Shown here: positions 8,291 to 14,824 of the stretch, one piece after another
Layout: each line of letters opens with the position of its first letter
Numbering within the stretch: position 1 is the stretch's first letter
Source: Streptomyces pilosus
GTDB taxonomy: Bacteria > Actinomycetota > Actinomycetes > Streptomycetales > Streptomycetaceae
Direction of reading: 5' to 3'
NCBI RefSeq assembly: GCF_014649835.1
Contig: NZ_BMTU01000010.1
Location: forward strand, 124,001 to 188,000
DNA length: 64,000 nt
The notes under the pieces: model-generated
Databases searched by the model: none
What the model was told of the DNA's origin: nothing
What the model saw: only the letters and a program-made list of their open reading frames with translations
Position numbers and translations under genes: made by a program

Positions 8291-9187
8291 TCAGACGCTC
8301 AGGGAGGCCACGTAGGGTGCCAGCTTGTCGGGGTTCATCACCCACATGATCCGGTCGATGCCCTCCGTGGAGGCGTCGACGGACAGCAGGGCCACCGGGT
8401 CGTCCCCCACCGAGACGAGCACGGCCGGACGTCCGTTGGCCTCGACCCAGCGTGTGCCGGCCGGCGGCCAGAACCGCGGTGCGAAGGCGGCGAGGTACTT
8501 GGACACGTGGGTACGTCCCACGACCGGGATCCGGGAGGCGCCCCGCACGCCGCCGCCGTCCGCGTAACTGACCACGTCGGCGGCGAGGACGTTCTCCAGC
8601 ACCGCCAGGTCGCCCGTCTGCGCGGCGGCGAGGAACGACTCCAGCAGGCGCCGGTGATCGGCGGGGCTGACCTGCTTCCTGCGCTCGGCGGCGAGGTGCC
8701 TGCGGGCACGGCTCACCAGTTGCCGGGTGTTGGCCTCACTGGTCTCCAGGATGTCCGCGACCTGCCCGTAGGGGTAGTCGAAGGCCTCCCGCAGCACGTA
8801 CGCCGCCCGCTCCACCGGGTTCAGCTTCTCCAGGAGCAGCAGCACCGCCATCTCGAGCGCCTCGGCCCGCTCCGCGCCCATCTGCGGGTCGTGCGTGGTG
8901 TCCACCGGTTCGGGGAGCCACGGCCCCACGTACGCCTCCCGCCGGACCCGCGCCGACTGGGCGACGTTGATGGCCAGTCGCGCCGTGACCGTCGTCAGGA
9001 AGGCCTTGGGCTCGCGCACGCCGGTGCGGTCGGTGTGCTGCCACCGCAGCCACGTCTCCTGAAGGACGTCCTCGGCCTCCGCGGCACTCCCGAGCACCCG
9101 GTAGGCGATCCCGAAGAGCTGCGGGCGCGCCGCGAGGAAGTCCTTCGTCGCCCGGTCGAGGGATGCGCTGTCGTCGCCGGCGTGCAT
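8291..9187 (-). CDS. ECF sigma factor, ECF41 (SigJ-like) group with SnoaL-like C-terminal domain
   Basis: The 298-residue protein has region 2 (AYRVLGSAAEAEDVLQETWLRW, about 28-49) and region 4 (about 115-165). A fused SnoaL-like domain follows, which in ECF41 factors modulates activity in place of an anti-sigma factor. All three signature elements of the group are present: WLPEP (90-94) in the linker, DGGG (210-213) and NPDKL (285-289). I chose the ATG at 9187 because AAGGGA lies 7 bases before it. A TTG nine codons upstream has no such site. It most likely transcribes the oxidoreductase gene and two other units that share its promoter motif. No copy of that motif precedes the sigma gene itself. 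Confidence 0.92.
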   Translation of the reverse strand: MHAGDDSASLDRATKDFLAARPQLFGIAYRVLGSAAEAEDVLQETWLRWQHTDRTGVREPKAFLTTVTARLAINVAQSARVRREAYVGPWLPEPVDTTHDPQMGAERAEALEMAVLLLLEKLNPVERAAYVLREAFDYPYGQVADILETSEANTRQLVSRARRHLAAERRKQVSPADHRRLLESFLAAAQTGDLAVLENVLAADVVSYADGGGVRGASRIPVVGRTHVSKYLAAFAPRFWPPAGTRWVEANGRPAVLVSVGDDPVALLSVDASTEGIDRIMWVMNPDKLAPYVASLSV

Positions 9188-9325
9188 GACGGTCCCTTCA
9201 GATTTCCGGGGCAACCACTCTACGCGCCGCTCAGAGGGCCCGCGTCCGCGGTCCGCGACCGCCCCCGCCCGTCCCGACCTGGTGCGGCGGCCCCGGCCCG
9301 GCCCCCCGGACCGGACCGGAGGCGG

Positions 9326-9385
9326 CCCGCGCCGTCGTTCGGGTCTTCCCGGTCGCCCGCGCCGTCGTTCACACCTTCTCGGTCA
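9326..9385. repeat. 30-bp imperfect tandem duplication at the 3' end of the PTS gene
   Basis: Bases 9326-9355 and 9356-9385 agree at 24 of 30 positions and share CCCGCGCCGTCGTTC exactly. The right copy contains the last codons and stop of the PTS gene and the left copy lies beyond the stop. It looks like a small local duplication with no evident function. Confidence 0.6.
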
Positions 9386-10874
9386 CCGGGTCCGCGGGAG
9401 CGGGCTGCCGGAGGGCGGCGGGAGCGTCCGGCGCCGCGTCGAGCTCGCCGAGCATGGTCTTGGTGAAGCCGAAGAAGTAGGTCGCGAGGAAGCCCGCCGC
9501 ATAGCCCACGGCGAGCCCGCCGGCGTAGACGGCGACCGTCCGCCCCAGGCCGTGGTTGCCGTCGAGGAGCGGGAAGAGGGCCCATCCGGAGGGGCCGATC
9601 GCGGTGGAGCCCACGGCCGTGCCCAGCTGGTTGAAGAGTCCGACGAACGCGCCGCCGAAGGCACCGCCCGCGCAGGCGGTGACGAAGGGACGGCCCAGGG
9701 GCAGGGACACGCCGTAGATGAGCGGCTCCCCGACGCCGAGGAAGCCGGGCCAGAGCGCCGATTTGATGGTGGCGCGGACGGAGGTGTTGTGGGGCAGGCG
9801 CAGGTGGATCGCGATCGCGGCGCCGACCTGCCCCGCGCCCGCCATGGCGAGGACGGGCAGCAGGACGGTGAAGCCGGCCCCCTCGATCAGCGTGGTGTGG
9901 ATGGGGATGAGGGCCTGGTGCAGACCCAGCATGACCAGCGGCAGGAAGAGACCGCCGAGGAGGAAACCGGCGCCCGCGCCGCCGTGGGTCAGCAGCCAGT
10001 CGGCGGCGTCGCCGATCCAGGCGGACACCTCGCCGGCGAGGAACATCAGCCCGAAGAGGGTCGCCAGTCCGGCCACCAGCACGGTGAGGGTGGGCGTCAC
10101 CAGGACGTCGACGGCCTCCGGGACCCTGCGGCGGCACCACTTCTCCACGTGCACGCCGAGCCACGCGGCACCCAGCGCGCCGAGTACACCGCCCTGCCCC
10201 GGGGAGAGGTGCCGGCCGAACGCCTCCACGTCGGCGACCCCGGCGTAGACGACGATCGAGGCGACGGCGCCGCCGAGAACGGGTGTGCCGCCGAACTCCT
10301 TGGCCGTGTTGTGACCGACGAACACGGTGATCAGCGCCATGAACCCGGAGGCGATGGCCGTCAGCGCCGGGGTCAGGGCGGGCAGCCAGTGCAGGTTGAC
10401 GAGGAGGCCGTTGAGGCCCGCGATGATGCCGCAGCCGATGAGCGCGGGGATCAGGGGCACGAAGATGTCGGCGATGCGGCGCAGGAACAGCTTGAACGGT
10501 GTGGCGTTCCTCGTTCGGCGCTCCGCCCGGAACGCCGCGCCCTGTGCCGCGAGCCCTTCGGCGGTCACCGGGCCGGTCCCGTGGTCCGCGGCCGCCCGCG
10601 CGGTTCCTGCCCGCTCCGTCTCGACCAGGGCCTCGAACTCGGGCGTGACCCGCGCGACCGTGCCCGGCCCCAGCACGATCTGGTAGGTGTCGTCCTCGAC
10701 GACGCCCAGCACCGCCGGCAGTGCCCTGAGCCGCTCGTCCTGGACCAGGGACCGGTCGCGCAGTCCCAGCCTCAGCCGGGTCATGCAATGGGCCACCGAC
10801 GTCACGTTGCCCGCGCCTCCGACCAGGGGGAGGAGGGCGGCAGCGGTGGCGTGGTGCTTGTTCTCGTCGCTCAT
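9369..10874 (-). CDS. PTS sugar transporter, EIIB-EIIC fusion
   Basis: The 501-residue protein begins with an EIIB domain of the glucose/sucrose superfamily, with the phosphorylated cysteine in VAHCMTRLRL (Cys30) and YQIVLGPG further on. After a charged linker (about 75-110) comes a ten-helix EIIC domain with the conserved GEPLIYGV segment. This B-then-C order is that of sucrose-, trehalose- and MurP-type permeases. It would phosphorylate an unidentified sugar during uptake, using general EI/HPr and an EIIA encoded elsewhere. The start MSDENKHH at 10874 matches the domain start, and an upstream ATG at 10913 is less likely. Two near-identical palindromes upstream suggest repression by an RpiR-like regulator. 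Confidence 0.9.
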   Translation of the reverse strand: MSDENKHHATAAALLPLVGGAGNVTSVAHCMTRLRLGLRDRSLVQDERLRALPAVLGVVEDDTYQIVLGPGTVARVTPEFEALVETERAGTARAAADHGTGPVTAEGLAAQGAAFRAERRTRNATPFKLFLRRIADIFVPLIPALIGCGIIAGLNGLLVNLHWLPALTPALTAIASGFMALITVFVGHNTAKEFGGTPVLGGAVASIVVYAGVADVEAFGRHLSPGQGGVLGALGAAWLGVHVEKWCRRRVPEAVDVLVTPTLTVLVAGLATLFGLMFLAGEVSAWIGDAADWLLTHGGAGAGFLLGGLFLPLVMLGLHQALIPIHTTLIEGAGFTVLLPVLAMAGAGQVGAAIAIHLRLPHNTSVRATIKSALWPGFLGVGEPLIYGVSLPLGRPFVTACAGGAFGGAFVGLFNQLGTAVGSTAIGPSGWALFPLLDGNHGLGRTVAVYAGGLAVGYAAGFLATYFFGFTKTMLGELDAAPDAPAALRQPAPADPVTEKV

Positions 10875-10954
10875 GGTGCGCTCGTGCCTTGCTGTGAGGT
10901 GGGGCTCTTGCATCAGGCGGCTGCGGAACCGTCGAGTGCCGGGCGCCCCCCGTG

Positions 10955-11002
10955 CCGAAATTTTCTTTCGGCCGTTCCGCCTGAGGGTGAAAGATATTTT
11001 CA
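10955..11002. promoter_or_regulatory. Pair of GAAAGAWAWTTTC-type operators upstream of the PTS gene
   Basis: Two palindromes lie 33 bases apart, centre to centre. One is CCGAAA-TTTTC-TTTCGG at 10955-10971, the other TGAAA-GATAT-TTTCA at 10988-11002. Read on opposite strands, their cores share 11 of 13 bases (GAAAGA..A..TTTC), so one dimeric regulator probably binds both. The form resembles operators reported for RpiR/MurR-type sugar regulators, although no such gene is nearby. The A/T-rich site stands out in a very GC-rich background. The rest of 10875-11130 contains only these sites and the promoter at 11064-11090. Confidence 0.55.
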
Positions 11003-11063
11003 GTACCCGTGATCGTCAAGACCCGTCGGCGGCGGCGGTGCGGGCCGCGTCACAGCCGGCCGC

Positions 11064-11090
11064 TGTCACACATCCCGGAGCCGGCCGGTC
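11064..11090 (+). promoter_or_regulatory. ECF41-type promoter of the decarboxylase-family gene
   Basis: TGTCACA (11064-11070), 15 bases, then CGGTC (11086-11090), 40 bases before the ATG at 11131. Spacing and both elements match the sites at 8193-8219 and 7183-7209. Confidence 0.65.
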
Positions 11091-11130
11091 ATCGGGGTGC
11101 AACCGCACACGACATCAGGAGGTTCACGCG

Positions 11131-11604
11131 ATGGACGCCCGGATCGACCTCTTCGGCAACGCTCTCGCCGGAAAGGTGCTCAGGCACATCAACTCGGCGA
11201 ACAGGGTGGTGCACGACTCGACGCTGCCGCTCGCGACCCAGGAACTGGTGAAGATCCGTGCCAGCCAGATCAACGGCTGCGGATTCTGCACCGACATGCA
11301 CACCAAGGACGCGGCCGCCGCGGGCGAGACCGCACTGCGGCTGAACCTGGTGGCGGTGTGGCGGGAGGCCACGGTGTTCACCGACGCCGAGCGCGCGGCA
11401 CTGGAGGTGGCCGAGCAGGGCACCCGCATCGCGGACGCCGCCGGCGGTGTCACGGACGAGGCCTGGGCGGACGCGGCCGAGCACTACGACGAGGACCAAC
11501 TGGCCGCGCTGATCTCGCTGATCGCCGTCATCAACGCCTACAACCGCATCAACGTCATCAACCGGCAGCCGGCCGGCGACTACCGGCCCGGCCAGTTCGA
11601 CTGA
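11131..11604 (+). CDS. Carboxymuconolactone decarboxylase / AhpD-like family protein
   Basis: The 157-residue protein carries the AhpD-type redox motif: Glu38, then Cys50-Gly-Phe-Cys53 and His57 (INGCGFCTDMH). This is used by alkylhydroperoxidase-like members for peroxide reduction through a disulfide relay. All-helical segments follow, ending INVINRQPAGDYRPGQ, as in the Streptomyces AhpD-like group. The ribosome site is a full AGGAGG at 11117-11122. The CMD family is the C of the COE genes controlled by ECF41 sigma factors, and the ECF41-like promoter upstream supports that link. The true electron donor and substrate are unknown. Confidence 0.9.
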   Translation: MDARIDLFGNALAGKVLRHINSANRVVHDSTLPLATQELVKIRASQINGCGFCTDMHTKDAAAAGETALRLNLVAVWREATVFTDAERAALEVAEQGTRIADAAGGVTDEAWADAAEHYDEDQLAALISLIAVINAYNRINVINRQPAGDYRPGQFD

Positions 11605-11691
11605 CGACGCACCGCCCTCCTCCTCCGTCCCCCGGCCCGGGACCCACCGGGCGGGGGGACGGCCATGCCCGGAGCCGTGTGGAATGGCGGC

Positions 11692-12201
11692 ATGAACACC
11701 GACGAACATGGGGCCGAGCGCCCCGACCGCGCCCGCCCCACCCCCCAGAGCCTCACCGGAGTGGGTCTGGCCGTCCTCGACCGGACCGGTCGCGTCCTGC
11801 TCGGGCTCGGCCACGACGGGAAGTGGGAGCTCCCCGGCGGCAAGGTGGACGCCGGGGAGGACTTCGAGACCGCCGCCGCACGGGAGCTGACAGAGGAGAC
11901 GGGACTCGTGGTTCCCGCAACCGCCGTACGGATCCTGGCCGTTGCCGTGGACGGTCTGCGGGGGCTGACCCGCGTCACGGCGGCGGCGGTCACCGAGGGG
12001 GCGGTGGGCGTGCCCCGGGTCACCGAGCCGGACAAGATCGTGCGCTGGGAGTGGTTCGCGCGCGAGGAGGTTCCCTCCGCGCTGTTCGCTCCGACCGCCT
12101 CGGTGCTGGACTGCCTGTGGCCCGGGACAACTCCCCGAGGGGCGGCGGACGTACGCCGCTACCGGGTCGCCGGCGACGTCGCACAGATCACATCCTCCTA
12201 A
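11692..12201 (+). CDS. Nudix hydrolase
   Basis: The 169-residue protein contains a complete Nudix box, GGKVDAGEDF followed by ETAAARELTEETGL, with the metal-binding REL.EE.G residues. This classes it as a hydrolase of nucleoside diphosphates linked to another moiety (sanitising or sugar-nucleotide cleaving). The box is preceded by VGLAVLDRTGRVLLGLGHDGKWELPG, the normal lead-in. Specificity cannot be told. The ATG at 11692 is my choice. Another in-frame ATG at 11665, with GGGGGA before it, would add nine residues. The stop TAA abuts the promoter region of the flavohaemoprotein gene. Confidence 0.85.
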   Translation: MNTDEHGAERPDRARPTPQSLTGVGLAVLDRTGRVLLGLGHDGKWELPGGKVDAGEDFETAAARELTEETGLVVPATAVRILAVAVDGLRGLTRVTAAAVTEGAVGVPRVTEPDKIVRWEWFAREEVPSALFAPTASVLDCLWPGTTPRGAADVRRYRVAGDVAQITSS

Positions 12202-12207
12202 ATATGA

Positions 12208-12232
12208 ATCCTGGATACCAATTATCTAGGAT
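12208..12232. promoter_or_regulatory. Operator-like palindrome upstream of the flavohaemoprotein gene
   Basis: ATCCTGGATA (12208-12217) and TATCTAGGAT (12223-12232) are inverted copies matching at 9 of 10 positions around a CCAAT centre. The A/T-rich block lies 43 bases before the hmp start and very probably overlaps its promoter. A nitric-oxide-sensing repressor of the NsrR (Rrf2) type controls hmp genes in Streptomyces coelicolor. I cannot confirm that this is its site. Confidence 0.5.
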
Positions 12233-12274
12233 GCTGTCTGCGATCACCGAAGCATCCAGGCAAGGAGCCGGCGC

Positions 12275-13477
12275 ATGCTCTCCACCCAGTCGGTCCCCGT
12301 CGTCCGGGCCACCCTCCCGGCCGTCGGGGCCTCCCTCAGCTCCATCACCGAGCTGTTCTACCGCCGCATGTTCGAGGAGCGCCCCGAACTGCTGCGCGAC
12401 CTCTTCAACCGCGGCAACCAGGCCAGCGGCGCCCAGCGTGAAGCCCTCGCCGGCGCCGTCGCCGCGTTCGCCACCACGCTGGTGGAGCGACCCGGCGAGC
12501 GGCCCGACGCGCTCCTCGGGCGCATCGCCCACAAGCACGCCTCGCTCGGCGTCACGGCCGACCAGTACACCCTCGTGGGGCGGCACCTGATGGGTGCGGT
12601 CGGCGAGGTGCTGGGCGACGCGGTGACGCCCGAGGTGGGGGCCGCCTGGGACGAGGTGTACTGGCTCATGGCCAACGCCCTCATCGCCCTGGAGGCACGG
12701 CTGTACGCGGGCGCCGGGGTCGAGGACGGCGCCGTCTGGCACGACATGGAGATCGCGGAGCGCGTCGAGGAGTCCCTCGACACCGCCTCCTTCGAGCTGC
12801 GCCGCCCCGACGGGCGTCCCACCGGGCCGTTCACGCCCGGCCAGTACGTCAGCGTGCAGGTCGAACTGCCCGACGGAGCACGGCAGATACGCCAGTACAG
12901 TCTCTCCACCGCCCCGGCCCGCAAGACCTGGCGGATCACCGTGAAGCGGGAACGCCCGGCGGACGGCCGGACCCCCGAGGGCGAGGTGTCGTCCTGGCTG
13001 CACGCCCACGCCCGCCCCGGCGACGTCATCCGGGTGTCCCTGCCCTTCGGCGACCTCGTGCTCCCCGAGGGCGACGGCCCGCTCCTGCTCGCCTCGGCCG
13101 GCATCGGCATCACGCCCATGCTGGCGATGCTGGACCACCTGGCGAACGCCTCGGCCGGCCGGCAGGTCACGGTCCTCCACGCCGACCGCTCCCCCGCCCA
13201 CCACGCACACCGGCTGGAACTGGACGACCTCGTCGGCCGGCTCCCCGGCGGCACCCTGCACCTGTGGTACGAGCAGCCGGAAGGGCTCGACGCGCCCCAC
13301 GTCCGCACGGGCCTGGCCGACGTCACCCGGCTGGCCCTGCCCGAGGACGTCACCGCCTTCCTGTGCGGCCCGCTGCCCTTCATGCGGGCCGTCCGCGATG
13401 ACCTGCTCACCCGGGGAGTCGCCCCGAAGGACATCCACTACGAGGTGTTCGGCCCCGACCTCTGGCTGAGCAAGTGA
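12275..13477 (+). CDS. hmp: Flavohaemoprotein (nitric oxide dioxygenase)
   Basis: The 400-residue protein has a globin domain (1-140), an FAD domain (about 150-260) and an NAD domain (to the end). In the globin part Tyr29 (ELFYRRMF) is the distal B10 tyrosine and His88 (AHKHASL) the proximal haem ligand. RQYSLS is the FAD-binding RxYS motif. AGIGITPM and FLCGPLPFM bind NAD(P)H, and EVFGPDLW ends the chain as in E. coli Hmp. The enzyme oxidises nitric oxide to nitrate with O2 and NADH in the cytoplasm. A palindrome upstream suggests NO-responsive control. A strong hairpin at 13600 ends the unit. Confidence 0.95.
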   Translation: MLSTQSVPVVRATLPAVGASLSSITELFYRRMFEERPELLRDLFNRGNQASGAQREALAGAVAAFATTLVERPGERPDALLGRIAHKHASLGVTADQYTLVGRHLMGAVGEVLGDAVTPEVGAAWDEVYWLMANALIALEARLYAGAGVEDGAVWHDMEIAERVEESLDTASFELRRPDGRPTGPFTPGQYVSVQVELPDGARQIRQYSLSTAPARKTWRITVKRERPADGRTPEGEVSSWLHAHARPGDVIRVSLPFGDLVLPEGDGPLLLASAGIGITPMLAMLDHLANASAGRQVTVLHADRSPAHHAHRLELDDLVGRLPGGTLHLWYEQPEGLDAPHVRTGLADVTRLALPEDVTAFLCGPLPFMRAVRDDLLTRGVAPKDIHYEVFGPDLWLSK

Positions 13478-13599
13478 CACCCGGCGTCAGGCGGGCCGCC
13501 GGTCCGCCTCCTCCGTGCCGGTGCCAGCGGGTGCGCTTCCAGCCGCGGCGCGACCTGGTCACCGCCCGCTTCCGGACCTGCTGGAGCAGCTTCCTGTGA
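13474..13599 (+). CDS. Possible 41-residue ORF coupled to hmp
   Basis: A GTG overlapping the hmp stop (GTGA) opens a 41-codon frame that ends just before the terminator stem. It is rich in Arg and Pro, contains three cysteines (PCRCQ and RTCWSSFL) and has no recognised domain. The stop-start overlap and the position before the terminator are the only support. It may equally be untranslated 3' sequence. Confidence 0.25.
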   Translation: MTPGVRRAAGPPPPCRCQRVRFQPRRDLVTARFRTCWSSFL

Positions 13600-13646
13600 C
13601 CGGGCGGCGCCCCCCACACACACGAGCGGACGGGGGCGCCGCCCGG
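13600..13646. terminator. Bidirectional terminator between hmp and the response regulator
   Basis: CCGGGCGGCGCCCCC (13600-13614) and GGGGGCGCCGCCCGG (13632-13646) form a perfect 15-bp stem with a 17-base loop, placed between two convergent genes. The stop of the regulator gene begins two bases beyond the stem. Confidence 0.85.
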
Positions 13647-13648
13647 GG

Positions 13649-14344
13649 TCAGTGGCGGCCGTTGTGGCGCAGGCGGTCCCGGGCCTCGGTGGCGATCACG
13701 GCGGCCTGGACGCGGCGCTCCACGCCGAGCTTGGCCAGCAGGCGGGAGATGTGGTTCTTCACCGTCTTCTCGGCCAGGTACAGCCGCCGGCCGATCTGCC
13801 GGTTGGTGAGCCCCTCGCCGATCAGGTCGAGGATCTCCCGCTCCCGGTCGGTGAGCCCCGGCAGCGCGTCCGGCTGCTCCTCCTCGCGCTCCCCGCCGCG
13901 CAGCCGAGCCATCAGCCTGGTGGTGGCGCTCGGGTCGAGCAGCGACTGGCCCCGGGCGACCGTGCGGACGGCCGTCACCAGGTCGGATCCGCGGATCTGC
14001 TTGAGCACGTAGCCGGAGGCGCCGGCCATGATCGAGTCGAGCAGGGCCTCCTCGTCGTCGAACGAGGTCAGCATGAGGCAGGCCAGGCCGGGCATCTGCG
14101 AGCGCAGCTCGCGGCAGACGCCGACGCCGTCCCCGTCGGGGAGCCGGACGTCGAGAACGGCGACCTGGGGGCGCAGGGCGGGGACGCGCACGAGGGCCTG
14201 TTCGACGGTGCCGGCCTCACCGACCACGGTGATGTCCGGCTCGTCGTTCAGCAGGTCGTGCACCCCGCGCCGGACCACCTCGTGGTCGTCCAGCAGGAAG
14301 ACCCTGATCGGGTGGTCGGGGCCGGGCTGCTCGCCGTCCGCCAT
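13649..14344 (-). CDS. NarL/FixJ-family response regulator, DevR/DosR-like
   Basis: The 231-residue protein has a receiver domain (IRVFLLDDHEVVRRGV at 13-28, phospho-acceptor Asp65 in VAVLDVRLPDGDG) and a C-terminal LuxR-type HTH (LTDREREILDLIGEGLTNRQIGRRL...). The tail ERRVQAAVIATEA and overall pattern resemble DevR/DosR of mycobacteria and OsdR of S. coelicolor, which respond to hypoxia or NO. No sensor kinase gene is adjacent, so it is an orphan here. GAGGAG lies 6 bases before the ATG. A perfect palindrome 65-84 bases upstream suggests autoregulation. The neighbouring hmp gene fits an NO/oxygen theme. Confidence 0.9.
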   Translation of the reverse strand: MADGEQPGPDHPIRVFLLDDHEVVRRGVHDLLNDEPDITVVGEAGTVEQALVRVPALRPQVAVLDVRLPDGDGVGVCRELRSQMPGLACLMLTSFDDEEALLDSIMAGASGYVLKQIRGSDLVTAVRTVARGQSLLDPSATTRLMARLRGGEREEEQPDALPGLTDREREILDLIGEGLTNRQIGRRLYLAEKTVKNHISRLLAKLGVERRVQAAVIATEARDRLRHNGRH

Positions 14345-14408
14345 CGCGTGCTCCTCGTTTCCGCGTGCAGTGTTCCGCCACGATCCTGGCCGGTCCAGGG
14401 CCCGGCGG

Positions 14409-14428
14409 ACAGGGCCGATCGGCCCTGT
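14409..14428. promoter_or_regulatory. Perfect 20-bp palindrome upstream of the DevR-like gene
   Basis: ACAGGGCCGATCGGCCCTGT is fully self-complementary and lies 65-84 bases before the regulator's start. Its GGGCC...GGCCC core has the form of DevR/DosR boxes (GGG-C...G-CCC). I see no second copy in the window. Confidence 0.6.
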
Positions 14429-14633
14429 TTTTCCCGGTTTCGCGCCCGCCGGCACCCGCCCGGGGCCACCGGCACGCTCACGGGCACCCCTCGCCGTGCC
14501 CGGAACGGCACGCGGCGGTCCCTCTCCGTTCGGTCTCCGTTCCGTCTCCGTCCGGAAGACCACTTCCGTGTGTGGGTCTCGTGAGGGAAGTCAAGTAATG
14601 TGCGGGGCAGGCGTGTTGCCTTCGACCAGCTGC

Positions 14634-14646
14634 TAAGATCATCTTA
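14634..14646. promoter_or_regulatory. Operator-like palindrome in the conservon upstream region
   Basis: TAAGAT-C-ATCTTA is a perfect 13-bp inverted repeat within an A/T-rich stretch (14630-14660) that is exceptional for this region, about 180 bases before cvnA. A TAGGCT hexamer at 14654-14659 could be a -10 element. The remainder of 14429-14824 shows no gene. Confidence 0.45.
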
Positions 14647-14824
14647 CTTTCAGTAGGCTGGCGGCGCGTCATGAACGCGTACGGGGGACAGTCTCTAAGG
14701 CCCCATCGCTGAGGAGTTGAGGCTTGGTCCCGCCCGTGGATCCGCGCCGCCCGACGGCCGGACCCGTCCCACGGACGCACGGCCTTCCCGCACTCCCGGC
14801 GCGATGCGACTTGAAGAGAGTCTC

